A stretch of DNA of 16,480 bases from an uncultured Collinsella sp. (GCA_902494935.1 CABUVH010000026.1:1-16480), one strand, 5' to 3'; positions 1-6,919 are shown, counted from the first letter of the stretch. The notes: a model not told the origin generated them from the letters alone. A program made the numbers and translations.

Positions 1-143
1 AGAAAGCCGCCGCGGAGCTCGGCCTGTCCGCAGCCACACTCGGGCACTTGGAACGGGGGAAACGGCGGTCGACGAAACTGGAGAGGAGGTATTACGAGCT
101 CCTGTGCGAATTGGAGAGAGCGCTCCCGCAAACTGCCTCTTGA
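1..143 (+). CDS. XRE-type helix-turn-helix protein, 3' end only
   Basis: The frame beginning at base 3 reads KAAAELGLSAATLGHLERGK and continues to a TGA at 141-143. The pattern of A-A-E-L-G-L-S, then T-L-G-H-L-E-R-G, is the classic second and recognition helices of a lambda-repressor/XRE DNA-binding domain. The start is outside the window, so length and role are unknown. The GC-rich, GC3-rich codons differ from the AT-richer DNA that begins right after the stop. I read it as chromosomal flank next to the integrated element, possibly a gene whose 3' end was altered by the insertion. The minus-strand integrase frame runs antisense through it. Confidence 0.6.
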   Translation, partial: KAAAELGLSAATLGHLERGKRRSTKLERRYYELLCELERALPQTAS

Positions 144-1349
144 CAACTTATAGGAGCGTCGGTTTTGTTCAATAGCAAGCATCTCGTCTTGAATATCTTC
201 AAGCCCAAGATGGGTGTAAACGTTGTAGGTGGTGTTGATATCTGAGTGCCCCATAATGTATCTGAGCTTTGCTGGACTCATGCCAGCGCGTGCCATTCGG
301 CTACAGAAAGTGTGCCTGAGCTGGTGCGGAGTTATATGGGGCAGTTCTTCCTTATAGATGCGGTTGTGCTTAATGATGGCGCGTTTGAGCCTATGCTCCC
401 AATGCAGAGCAACGCATGGCATCTCATTCTTGTCTAGGCAGATGAAGCCCCTTACCCCATCAATAACAGGCTCTTCTTTTGGCTGCGTCCTCTGTCCGAT
501 GAGACTGTGGAAGGCCTTTTCGACAGAAGTGGTCATAGGGATATACCTCATACCAGATTTCGTCTTGGGTTCTTCAACGTAATACTGCATATCTCTCGCA
601 CGATGGAGTTGCTTTTGAACGCATATGCAGTGATTTTCGAAGTCAATGTCATCAAGGGTTAGGCCGCAGTATTCAGAAATTCTGAGTCCAGTGTTCAACA
701 AGATGAAGTAAGTCTCAAAGTAGCGCGAAAAGTGATGATCCGAGCGCATGAACTCAAGGAATAGCCGTTCTTGTCTAACGCTTAACGATTCTCTGGATAC
801 CGTATCGTTGACCAGAACATTGATAAGTTCGAAGTTAAAAGGGTTGCGTCTTATAATTCCGCATTCTTCGGCCAGTTGAAAGGCTGGCCTGAGTACGCCT
901 CGGATGCTACAGACGCTGCTATAGCCCTTTCCAACATCTTGCTGAAGGTGGATAAGCCATTTCTTTGCGTCCAACACCGTAATGTTTGATATTTTGGCTT
1001 TGCTGAAGCTGTCTGTTTTCAGGTAATTGGTGACGGTTTTATAGGCGCTAACGGTTGTCTTTCGTACCGCAACCTTGGTCGCAAGGTAGTTCTCAACCAG
1101 AGTCATGACGTTCATGTTCTCAGGTGCAATGTGGTCGAAGAGGTCTTTTTGAACCTGCTGCTCTTTTTGTCTTAAGCAGAGGTCTCTCTTTTTGCCGTGC
1201 GGCGTTTGGTCGTGAATTGTCAAAGTCCACGAATAGACAAAGCAGGTTTTTCCCATCCAATTGGTGTATTTGAACGAGTAACGACCGTCTGGGCGCTGGC
1301 CTTCTCCGCGATGGAGAACTCGACCCTTGTTATCTTTCCTATTCGACAT
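1..1349 (-). CDS. Tn916-family tyrosine integrase, open at the window edge
   Basis: Begins at ATG 1349 behind a good AAAGGAGAT ribosome site and stays open to base 1 (449 codons, no stop). The protein resembles Tn916 Int throughout: an N-terminal arm-binding region (MSNRKDNKGR, DGRYSFKY, about 1-70), a core-binding SAM-like region (about 80-180) and a catalytic domain. Catalytic residues are visible: R223 in TGLRISE, K264 in PKTKSGMR, H342-x-x-R345 in PHQLRH, H368 in MGHSD, and nucleophile Y378 in NVYTH. Family members are about 400 residues and end shortly after this Tyr, so codons from about 403 onward probably come from the flanking chromosome. It would insert and excise the element. No xis gene was recognised nearby. 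Confidence 0.9.
   Translation of the reverse strand, partial: MSNRKDNKGRVLHRGEGQRPDGRYSFKYTNWMGKTCFVYSWTLTIHDQTPHGKKRDLCLRQKEQQVQKDLFDHIAPENMNVMTLVENYLATKVAVRKTTVSAYKTVTNYLKTDSFSKAKISNITVLDAKKWLIHLQQDVGKGYSSVCSIRGVLRPAFQLAEECGIIRRNPFNFELINVLVNDTVSRESLSVRQERLFLEFMRSDHHFSRYFETYFILLNTGLRISEYCGLTLDDIDFENHCICVQKQLHRARDMQYYVEEPKTKSGMRYIPMTTSVEKAFHSLIGQRTQPKEEPVIDGVRGFICLDKNEMPCVALHWEHRLKRAIIKHNRIYKEELPHITPHQLRHTFCSRMARAGMSPAKLRYIMGHSDINTTYNVYTHLGLEDIQDEMLAIEQNRRSYKLSRGSLRERSLQFAQELVIPPLQFRRPPFPPFQVPECGCGQAELRGGF
128..160. other. Probable left end (attachment junction) of the element
   Basis: Composition changes sharply near base 141: GC-rich coding DNA to the left, AT-rich element DNA to the right. 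The integrase homology ends at the same place (about codon 400, base 150), and its frame continues into the antisense of the HTH gene. This is the usual arrangement for an integrase at one end of its element. I could not find a convincing direct repeat of this sequence near 8000-8250, so the core site is not defined. Confidence 0.4.
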
Positions 1350-1630
1350 AGCTTGGATCTCCTTTCAGAGACTCAAGCACGACAGCATGATTGTAGCTAG
1401 GGGGTTGTCTATGCCATGGTGAAAGGGTTCGTTTATTGGGTTAAATCGAAAGAAATGAGGTCTATTTGCCCCGTTGGGGATGGGTTTGGAGTAAATGCCC
1501 ATCGGTGCAACTCCAAGCCCGAATTTCGCTCTCAGCGTGCATTTTTGCTATAGGTTGAGCGAGCATCAATTGAAATCGCAGTTTGATTGAGTCCTAATAG
1601 TTTCAATGACTTTATAGGTCGCATGAATAC
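1350..1630. other. Intergenic region upstream of the integrase
   Basis: No credible gene. Read toward the integrase it holds two mutually exclusive small hairpins: GATGGG/CCCATC (1479-1484 with 1498-1503) and CCCC-gtt-GGGG (1469-1479). They share bases, so only one can form at a time. This could influence integrase expression but has no further support. No clear promoter hexamers were seen. Confidence 0.35.
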
Positions 1631-1671
1631 AAAAGGCTGCGCAGCGTCAATGCTTGGGGCGCTGCGCAGCC
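1631..1671 (-). terminator. Strong intrinsic terminator of the secreted-protein gene
   Basis: A perfect 12-bp stem, GGCTGCGCAGCG (1635-1646) with CGCTGCGCAGCC (1660-1671), and a 13-nt loop. On the minus strand the stem is followed by TTTT (1634-1631). It lies about 30 nt after the stop codon at 1703, which closes the leftward cargo unit and separates it from the integrase. Confidence 0.85.
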
Positions 1672-1702
1672 GCTATTTCTTTAATTAGGCGAAGGGGAGA
1701 GT

Positions 1703-2965
1703 CTAGTTCTCTAATTGAGTGAATGCAATGCTGCCGCCCTCGTTCTCGGTGTCTTCGTCTGTCAAGACAAGGTGGACGCTCCAGTTCTCATCGGTGGTTT
1801 CCCACCAATCGTAGCTGTACATGTCGTTGCCCTTGTTGTATTGGGATATGTCTTTGGTCTTGTAATCGTTACCGAAATAGGATGCGAGGGTGTTGACGAT
1901 GTAATCTCTATCGGAGGCGTAGTCGCTTAAAGACCATTTGAAAAAGAAGTTAATTACTTTTCCAGTATCTTTATCGATATCGTATAGAAATTCTCCATCA
2001 ATCCCGAGGAAGGTGACCTTCTCGCGTAAATCGGCCCCATCCTCTTTCGCGCTTGGAATTGCCTTTTTAACGTATTGAGCGGTCTGTCCGATATATTTCA
2101 ATCGCTCTCGTACTTGGTCAAGCTCTTTATTAACGGCGTCATGGTCAAGCGGCGTTTTGGTTTCCGTGGGTGCGGCTACGGTCGTGATAATGGATGCTTG
2201 CAGAAGGGTATACCCACCGTTTTTTGTCCTGCTGTAGGTGAAGCCGTTCCTGCTTGCCGCGCCCTGCTCATCGATTTCTTTGACGATTTCACCGACCGAA
2301 TCCCAGTCAAGTGACGGGTCGCATGCCTCAATCATCGCCACAAGGAAGCGTGCCATCTTTTTGTCATAGCTACTTTGGTTGTTGTCGAGCATGACAACGA
2401 TGCCGTAGTTGAGAGGTTCTGTATAGAGAAGGGTTGGGTCGAGGTTCTTGTCCTTCAGTGAAAAAGAGAGCTGCCCCGCCATCTCGTCATTCGAGTCATT
2501 AATTGAATAGACAGTCAGTTTGTAGTCGTATTCTTCGTGCACTGTAAAATCGCTGTCGTTAAGTTCTCGAAGTCTTTTTTCGAAAACCTTCGAGTAGGTG
2601 TCTGGGCATATGGTCAGCTTTTCGTTCTCCAGAAACGAGGTAACCTTCTCTGTCTTTTTCTCAATTGTTTTCTCGCAGCGAGAACATGTTTTGACATAGA
2701 TCCGTTCGGAGAACGTGGAGTCGAATCCATCGTCTTTCCAGTCCTCGAGTTTGTGACCCAGCGGATCGCCCTCGGTTGCCCCGCATTCCTTGCAGGTCTT
2801 AGGTTGGGTGCAGGTCGCTTTCTTCCATTTATGAGTGTGGAAAATGTTGAGTGCTGCACTCGAGTTCGGTGCTGCGGCAAGGGCAGACCCTAAAGCAATC
2901 GCACAAACTAATACGAGGGCAATCGTAACTAAGAGGGCTAGTTGTTTGTTCGTTGGCTTCTTCAT
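1703..2965 (-). CDS. Secreted protein with N-terminal Cys/His zinc-ribbon-like motif
   Basis: A 420-residue protein of unknown function. I chose ATG 2965 (MKKPTNKQ) because a GGAAGGAG ribosome site lies 7 nt upstream; a longer reading from TTG 3067 would translate the structured leader. Residues 1-31 are a signal peptide (KKPTNK, hydrophobic core, ALA-AA cleavage). Residues 43-97 carry H43, H45, C52, C58-x-x-C61, H71 and C94-x-x-C97, like the Cys-rich repeat common in Gram-positive exported proteins (ATC..P.TC..CGAT.G..LGH). The remainder is a charged, mixed alpha/beta region with a Thr/Pro linker near 290 and no recognised catalytic motif. It sits alone between a structured leader and a strong terminator, so it is probably cargo, exported and metal- or disulfide-stabilised. 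That role is inferred. Confidence 0.75.
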   Translation of the reverse strand: MKKPTNKQLALLVTIALVLVCAIALGSALAAAPNSSAALNIFHTHKWKKATCTQPKTCKECGATEGDPLGHKLEDWKDDGFDSTFSERIYVKTCSRCEKTIEKKTEKVTSFLENEKLTICPDTYSKVFEKRLRELNDSDFTVHEEYDYKLTVYSINDSNDEMAGQLSFSLKDKNLDPTLLYTEPLNYGIVVMLDNNQSSYDKKMARFLVAMIEACDPSLDWDSVGEIVKEIDEQGAASRNGFTYSRTKNGGYTLLQASIITTVAAPTETKTPLDHDAVNKELDQVRERLKYIGQTAQYVKKAIPSAKEDGADLREKVTFLGIDGEFLYDIDKDTGKVINFFFKWSLSDYASDRDYIVNTLASYFGNDYKTKDISQYNKGNDMYSYDWWETTDENWSVHLVLTDEDTENEGGSIAFTQLEN

Positions 2966-2972
2966 CCGCTCT

Positions 2973-3004
2973 CCTTCCAAAGGTATCCCGACAACCGTGG
3001 AAGG
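2973..3004 (-). promoter_or_regulatory. Ribosome-site-sequestering hairpin, copy 1
   Basis: CCTTCCA (minus strand 3004-2998) pairs with TGGAAGG (2979-2973), which contains the Shine-Dalgarno sequence of the secreted-protein gene. The loop begins CGGTT. The stem can extend by CTC/GAG after one mismatch. The same 12-nt string CCTTCCACGGTT and the same pairing occur before the zinc-ribbon gene at 7767-7800, which argues for a conserved translational control element. Control by this hairpin is inferred. Confidence 0.6.
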
Positions 3005-3054
3005 GGAGAAGCACGTCACTGCAATTAAGCGATGTGGAGGACACCTACCACAGT

Positions 3055-3195
3055 TACCACACCGCAAGGCTTCACATGCATATGCGAACAGACCTTGAAA
3101 GGCGGGTGCCCTCCAATTCGCCTGTTTGCATACGCAAAGCGGCAGCTATGCCATTGTGAAGCTCCATCCAAATATATGGATGTTGCGGTGTGGTA
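3055..3195 (-). ncRNA. Structured leader RNA, copy 1 (three-way junction)
   Basis: Minus-strand 5'-UTR segment with nested pairings. P1 is TACCACACCGCAA (3195-3183) with TTGCGGTGTGGTA (3067-3055), 13 perfect pairs. P2 is CATCCA/TGGATG (3182-3165), abutting P1. P3 is GCTTCACA/TGTGAAGC (3162-3155 with 3076-3069). P4 is a 14-position helix (3135-3122 with 3091-3078) with one G-U and one A-C mismatch, capped by an internal GC-rich hairpin. The junction leaves almost no unpaired bases. The copy at 7857-7986 has the same architecture with compensated sequence changes. I do not recognise a known riboswitch core. It sits about 90 nt upstream of the start at 2965. Confidence 0.75.
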
Positions 3196-3201
3196 GATGA
3201 G

Positions 3202-3210
3202 ATTGTATCA
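3202..3210 (-). promoter_or_regulatory. Extended -10 promoter of leader copy 1
   Basis: The minus strand reads TGATACAAT: TACAAT (five of six to TATAAT) preceded by TG, the extended -10 form. Six bases separate it from the first base of stem P1, so the transcript would start at or just before P1. No good -35 hexamer is present, which the extended -10 can tolerate. The second leader has a TG-N-TAGAGT motif at the identical distance. Confidence 0.5.
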
Positions 3211-3560
3211 AGGGGATGAGCTTTCATGCGATACAAAGACGCGAACGGTATTGCCTCCTGCTTGCATCTCTCAGAACCTCTAGATTCAAGGCGCTCTTGG
3301 CAGTTAACGGCTTTTTCGATATCAACAGGAATTTGACATTGAAAGTAATCCATTTGGCGTAGGGGCTAGCGGACGGTGGGATTTCATCTACCTGTCATGT
3401 TGAGTTCAACTACATAGTGGCTAAACGGGAAGACAAAGCGCTTTCAAGGTGTAAATATGCCCCCATACCTGTTGTTAAAAAACAGCTAGCTGTCATGGTT
3501 AGCTCATTTGAGATTGGTTCAACGACCCTGTTTGCGTGTGGATAGTTTTCATCGGTTAAT
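3211..3560. other. Intergenic stretch between leader and origin-like tract
   Basis: No convincing gene. An open minus-strand frame at 3072-3353 overlaps the structured leader and has no ribosome site or recognisable composition. A perfect 12-bp palindrome, ACAGCTAGCTGT, lies at 3482-3493 and could be a protein-binding site. Nothing else was recognised. Confidence 0.4.
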
Positions 3561-3741
3561 TTAGAACACGCAGCACGGTTCAATGCCAGTCGTTCACCCC
3601 CCCTACTAGTTTTTCGGTATCTATTATTTTTAATTTCTAATTAAAATAATTAACAAAATAGCGTTCTAAACGTGCTGTATAGCTATATACCAGCGAAAAT
3701 AATAAACCATGTATATATTAAATAAATGTTACAATAGTGGT
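3561..3741. other. AT-rich origin-like tract downstream of the primase gene
   Basis: The most AT-rich part of the window directly abuts the 3' end of the primase-helicase gene. It contains TTAGAAC-acg-CAGCACG (3561-3577) and, further on, GTTCTAA-a-CGTGCTG (3663-3677): both blocks recur in inverted orientation but in unswapped order. Between them lies TTTAATT-tct-AATTAAA (3629-3645), and a TATAGCTATA palindrome follows (3679-3688). P4- and SaPI-type elements often place the replication origin beside the primase/rep gene, with short motifs flanking an AT-rich unwinding tract. That this is an origin is inference. Confidence 0.4.
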
Positions 3742-5892
3742 CTAATGTGTTCGCGCGACGTAAACCCTGACGCCATTTGAGCTTTTTGTGCTCAGGTCGG
3801 CATGGGTGCACAGCTTCTTTGAGAAGGCGCTTTTTCCCAGTGGTTCGATGCCGTTGTTTTTACACCAAGCATCGTACGAAGAGAAAATATCTGTATTGGT
3901 TTTCCCCACAATCGAAGCCGCGCTGGAGTTCGTGCCATCAAGGAAAGCGCGTACCGAGTCGTTATCATTGATGATGTCGTTTGCCATTTTTTGAGATAAC
4001 GAATTTGCCGTCAATGATAGTTTTGACCTGCATCGGCGTAGAGCTTCCACGGCTTTTGCAATGGCGTATTCTAGGCAGACTTCATTTTTCAACTTCTCAC
4101 CGAGGCGTGGATCAAACCCCTTATCGGAGGGAGTGAACCTTGCCGATAAAGGTATCGGGTGAATTCTTCTTTCAAAACCGTATGTTCCGTCTGCGAACTT
4201 TGGTATCTCATTGCATGAGTAAATCAAGGTCGCATAAGGCTTGAATTGGAACGTTGCGCCTCCCTTGTACTGATCGTTCACTGTGTCTCCAGTCACGAAT
4301 TTCTTCATGACGGCACAGGCTTTTCCATTGACGTAGTCGTTAGAGATGTCATCTCCGATTAGAGCGAGCTTGCCCATTGCGGGAACGAGCTGAAATTTCT
4401 CGCCCAAATCGCAGATAGATAGAGAGAAGCAATTGTCTTCTCCGAGCATATGCCTAAGCATGTCAAGTAACGTGCTTTTACCATTTGCTCCAGAGCCCTG
4501 AAGCAATATCATTCGCGAAACGTCATGACCGCGATAGAGAGCCAACCCGAACATCTCCCAGAGGTTTGCGACGACAGCCTCGTTGTTCTGGGCGATACTG
4601 TAGAAAGTAGAATCTACAAGCTCAGATTTTGCTTTGGGGTTCCAATTGTGTGGGATCTCGTTAAGGAGTAGATAATCGCATGGGTTATCCACTAGCTGTC
4701 CTGTATCGATATCCAGCACGCCGTTTTTAAAACGAATGAATCTTGGATCCGCTTGACGCTTGTTTGGAGCCATCAAATGAAGGTAGTCCATCACCTCCTT
4801 GCGGTAACTACCTTTTGCATCCTTTCGATTGTTCAAAATGGCACGGTAGATGGCATTCTGACCGTACTCATAGCTACCCTTAACCTTTATTGCGGGCGTT
4901 CCTTCAACGAAGCAAGCATCTTGTTGATTTATCAGTAAGTCACCCATTTCGTTGAAGCCAAGTTTATCGTCCTTCTCAGCCGCTTGCTTCTTGGTATGTT
5001 TTTCTAGAAATGTCTCAAGATATGAATCGGCATTGACTTCCGTATAGAGAAGCTGTTGAGTATTCACACCGCGAGTGGCACCAGCAAGGCGGGTCAACCT
5101 TGACGGATTCTTATTCGCAGGGTCGCAGGGACTGCCATATTTTGCCTCAAGAGCACTGTGCAACTCTGCCACCTTGCGCTTATAGTCTTTCGCATTTGAT
5201 GCATCGACACGCACTATGGCATGAACAGACTTGTTACCCGAATCTGTCATCGACAGAATGGGCAGGCCAGAGTCGAGCAGTCGTTTTACCTGCTCTTCCT
5301 TCGAGATATCGTCGTACTCGATAAGGGCGTTTCGAAATGAAGTGACATTATCGTCTCGACGCTTACCGTACTCCGTAGGATTTACGCAGAATAAAATTCC
5401 AGCCTGCGAATTGTATTCTGGGAATACTTCCTCAAGCGAGCTTGCATTATGTAATTTCTCGATAACTTGAAAAGCCATTATAGAGATGGGTTTGCCGTTT
5501 GGAATCCATTTGCCCTCATCGTTTTTCTTAAAGCGAGTGTTGAAAGTAATGAAATCATTAACTGCGAATAGCGCCTCAAGTTGGAGAGCGGCCTGTTCGG
5601 CAGCAGAAAGACTGGTGGGTATTTGCTGAGGAGGGTTTCCTTTTCGGTCAGTCCCTAGCGGTTTATTGGAGTCCCAATTTAAGACATTGCGGATTAGGTG
5701 ATTGATTTCATCGTCTTCCATTGGAGGGTTGCAGCGTGTTTTATTTGCTTGATGCATCAAATCGGCAATCGTTGAAGAGCTCTTATGCTCTTTTTTTAGT
5801 TTGACACCATAGGAGAAGATGGTCAAATTGCGCTTGCCTTCGTTAATAGTCGTGGGGAGCGAATCGGTCGCCTTGGAATTGATCTCTGCCAT
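3742..5892 (-). CDS. Primase-helicase: PriCT, AEP-like and D5/SF3 helicase domains
   Basis: A 716-residue replication protein. The start is ATG 5892 (MAEINSK), with AAAGGAGT upstream. Residues about 18-72 match the PriCT_1 pattern (G-R-N..F....LK......I......N..R..PP..DDEI..). Residues about 110-300 look like an archaeo-eukaryotic primase-type fold, with an acidic pair Y-D-D at 193-195, S-V-H at 222-224 and PSRLTR at 263-268. Residues about 340-600 are the D5/P4-family superfamily 3 helicase: Walker A GSGANGKST (466-474), Walker B LALIGDD (509-515), motif C TLIYSCNEIP (555-564) and the arginine-finger motif FERR (573-576). A winged-helix-like tail follows. It probably unwinds and primes the element's own origin. 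PriCT at the extreme N-terminus is unusual. The integrase and recombinase context suggests a P4/PICI-like or integrative-plasmid replicon. Confidence 0.85.
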   Translation of the reverse strand: MAEINSKATDSLPTTINEGKRNLTIFSYGVKLKKEHKSSSTIADLMHQANKTRCNPPMEDDEINHLIRNVLNWDSNKPLGTDRKGNPPQQIPTSLSAAEQAALQLEALFAVNDFITFNTRFKKNDEGKWIPNGKPISIMAFQVIEKLHNASSLEEVFPEYNSQAGILFCVNPTEYGKRRDDNVTSFRNALIEYDDISKEEQVKRLLDSGLPILSMTDSGNKSVHAIVRVDASNAKDYKRKVAELHSALEAKYGSPCDPANKNPSRLTRLAGATRGVNTQQLLYTEVNADSYLETFLEKHTKKQAAEKDDKLGFNEMGDLLINQQDACFVEGTPAIKVKGSYEYGQNAIYRAILNNRKDAKGSYRKEVMDYLHLMAPNKRQADPRFIRFKNGVLDIDTGQLVDNPCDYLLLNEIPHNWNPKAKSELVDSTFYSIAQNNEAVVANLWEMFGLALYRGHDVSRMILLQGSGANGKSTLLDMLRHMLGEDNCFSLSICDLGEKFQLVPAMGKLALIGDDISNDYVNGKACAVMKKFVTGDTVNDQYKGGATFQFKPYATLIYSCNEIPKFADGTYGFERRIHPIPLSARFTPSDKGFDPRLGEKLKNEVCLEYAIAKAVEALRRCRSKLSLTANSLSQKMANDIINDNDSVRAFLDGTNSSAASIVGKTNTDIFSSYDAWCKNNGIEPLGKSAFSKKLCTHADLSTKSSNGVRVYVARTH

Positions 5893-5965
5893 ATATTTGA
5901 CTCCTTTCAAAGAGTAAATAGGTCTTTGAGCAGGTAAAAGCTGCTTTTTGTTGTCTAACGGTGTT

Positions 5966-5979
5966 GAGACACATGTCTC
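5966..5979. promoter_or_regulatory. Inverted repeat upstream of the primase gene
   Basis: GAGACA-ca-TGTCTC is a 6-bp inverted repeat with a 2-bp spacer, about 75 bp before the primase start. Its size suits a dimeric repressor operator. No cognate regulator is visible in the window and no clear promoter hexamers overlap it. Confidence 0.35.
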
Positions 5980-6026
5980 TTGTTCCTTGCCTTTGAGCTA
6001 TTTGACTTACGTTTTTTACTAGCTGG

Positions 6027-6074
6027 CTATTTGCTGCATATCTTGAAAAGTGGCGGGTTGTTTTGCCTAGGCAT
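6027..6074 (-). CDS. Possible 15-residue leader peptide upstream of primase
   Basis: ATG 6074 lies 4 nt after a perfect AGGAGG, the strongest ribosome site in this AT-rich gap, and opens a short frame MPRQNNPPLFKICSK followed by TAG. The primase gene is the next gene on the same strand, about 130 nt downstream. It could be a leader peptide or a decayed gene start. The peptide resembles nothing I know, and the ribosome site is the only support. Confidence 0.3.
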   Translation of the reverse strand: MPRQNNPPLFKICSK

Positions 6075-6094
6075 GAGGCCTCCTAACAAATTGA

Positions 6095-6106
6095 TAAAAC
6101 GTTTTA
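6095..6106. promoter_or_regulatory. 12-bp palindrome TAAAACGTTTTA
   Basis: A perfect AT-rich palindrome, 20 bp before the short frame at 6074, in the long AT-rich gap between the divergent primase and recombinase genes. It is a candidate operator. The rest of the 5893-6258 gap shows no other gene. Confidence 0.3.
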
Positions 6107-6258
6107 ACTGTTTATGAGTATAACTGAAATGTGAAGAAAAACAAGAGAAAATATGGAAAATCTTGTTTGATAGTTGACAAAAGAAATAGAAGATGGATTC
6201 AAACAGCCTTAAAACTAAGCAGAATGTGGGCAGAAAAAGTTTTGTCAAAAGAGAACGA

Positions 6259-6338
6259 AGTCTAAAAAACATTTGATTTTTTAGACTGCTGTTTCTTGCA
6301 ATGTTTGCCCAGTTAAATTAGTCTAATAATATAGTCTA
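6259..6338. promoter_or_regulatory. Candidate res site/operator of the serine recombinase
   Basis: Four AGTCTA boxes in 80 bp. Two form a perfect 11-bp inverted repeat, AGTCTAAAAAA (6259-6269) and TTTTTTAGACT (6277-6287), spanning 29 bp, close to the size of a resolvase crossover site. Two more are in direct orientation at 6320-6325 and 6333-6338, 13 bp apart, flanking and overlapping a plausible -10 (TAATAT 6327-6332 or TATAGT 6330-6335). Serine resolvases commonly bind multiple sites just upstream of their own gene and repress it, which fits this layout. The outer bases resemble the TGTCYRATA-type half-sites of Tn3-family res, but that likeness is partial. Confidence 0.55.
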
Positions 6339-6352
6339 AAAAGGAGGGGCAA

Positions 6353-6913
6353 ATGAAGTATGGCTATGGCAGGGTTAGCACTGGCAAAGATGCCCAGAAG
6401 TTTGACCGTCAAGAAGATCAGCTAAAAGATGCAGGATGTGAACTCATTTTTCTTGAGCGCGTTAGCGGTACTTCAAAAAATAAACCCGAGTTGCAAAGGT
6501 TGCTGAGCGAACTTCAGGATGGGGACGAATTGGTGTGTGTCTCTATTGACCGTTTGGGTCGCTCAACCCAGCAGGTGTTGAGTCTCGTTAATAAGCTGGA
6601 AGAAATGGGAGTTGGCTTAACGAGTCTTAAAGAAGGATTTCAGGCAAACACACCACAGGGAAGATTTTTTCTTACTATCGTTGCTGCATTTTCTGAACTT
6701 GAGGTAGAAATGTGCCGCAGCAGAGTGAACGATGGCCTAGAGGCAGCAAGGCGCAGGGGCAAGAAGTTGGGGAGGCCTCGTAGGGATATGGATACTGCAA
6801 TTAAGATGTGGCAGTCCAAGGATTACTCCATTACCGAAATATGCGAGGCAGTTGGTTGTTCGAGGCAGACGTTATATAACGCCATAGGTCGGGCGGGTGT
6901 TTCGAGAGATTGA
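6353..6913 (+). CDS. Small serine recombinase (resolvase/invertase family)
   Basis: 186 residues, the normal length for Tn3-type resolvases and DNA invertases. ATG 6353 follows AAGGAGG. The N-terminal catalytic domain shows Y-G-R-V-S with nucleophile S9, the D66-R67-L-G-R70-S motif, and the E-helix region with FFLTIVAAFSELE (105-117). A C-terminal Hin-type helix-turn-helix follows, about 147-182 (ITEICEAVGCSRQTLYNAI). It would bind the AGTCTA cluster directly upstream and perform site-specific resolution or inversion. In a replicating element a resolvase typically resolves multimers. No transposase or invertible segment was seen, so resolution is more likely than transposition or phase switching. 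It is transcribed divergently from the primase. Confidence 0.9.
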   Translation: MKYGYGRVSTGKDAQKFDRQEDQLKDAGCELIFLERVSGTSKNKPELQRLLSELQDGDELVCVSIDRLGRSTQQVLSLVNKLEEMGVGLTSLKEGFQANTPQGRFFLTIVAAFSELEVEMCRSRVNDGLEAARRRGKKLGRPRRDMDTAIKMWQSKDYSITEICEAVGCSRQTLYNAIGRAGVSRD

Positions 6914-6919
6914 CGGCAT

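Noticed and set aside
128..139. GCAAACTGCCTC at the left end recurring inverted at 8265-8276 as a possible attachment repeat
   Set aside because: Orientation is inverted rather than direct, and a 12-bp match is expected by chance in a window of this size.
2966..3067. N-terminal extension of the secreted protein from TTG 3067, giving a CGNCGRC zinc-knuckle-like start
   Set aside because: It translates the 3' strand of a conserved RNA stem and the ribosome-site hairpin, and a proper signal peptide with ribosome site begins at 2965.
3072..3353. 93-codon minus-strand open frame
   Set aside because: It overlaps the structured leader and its promoter, lacks a ribosome site and has no recognisable protein features.
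6174..6202. TTGACA at 6174-6179 as a -35 element
   Set aside because: No acceptable -10 at 16-18 bp, so no promoter was called.
6194..6277. 27-codon plus-strand frame (MDSNSLKTKQN) as a possible excisionase
   Set aside because: No ribosome site and no HTH pattern; it ends inside the AGTCTA inverted repeat.
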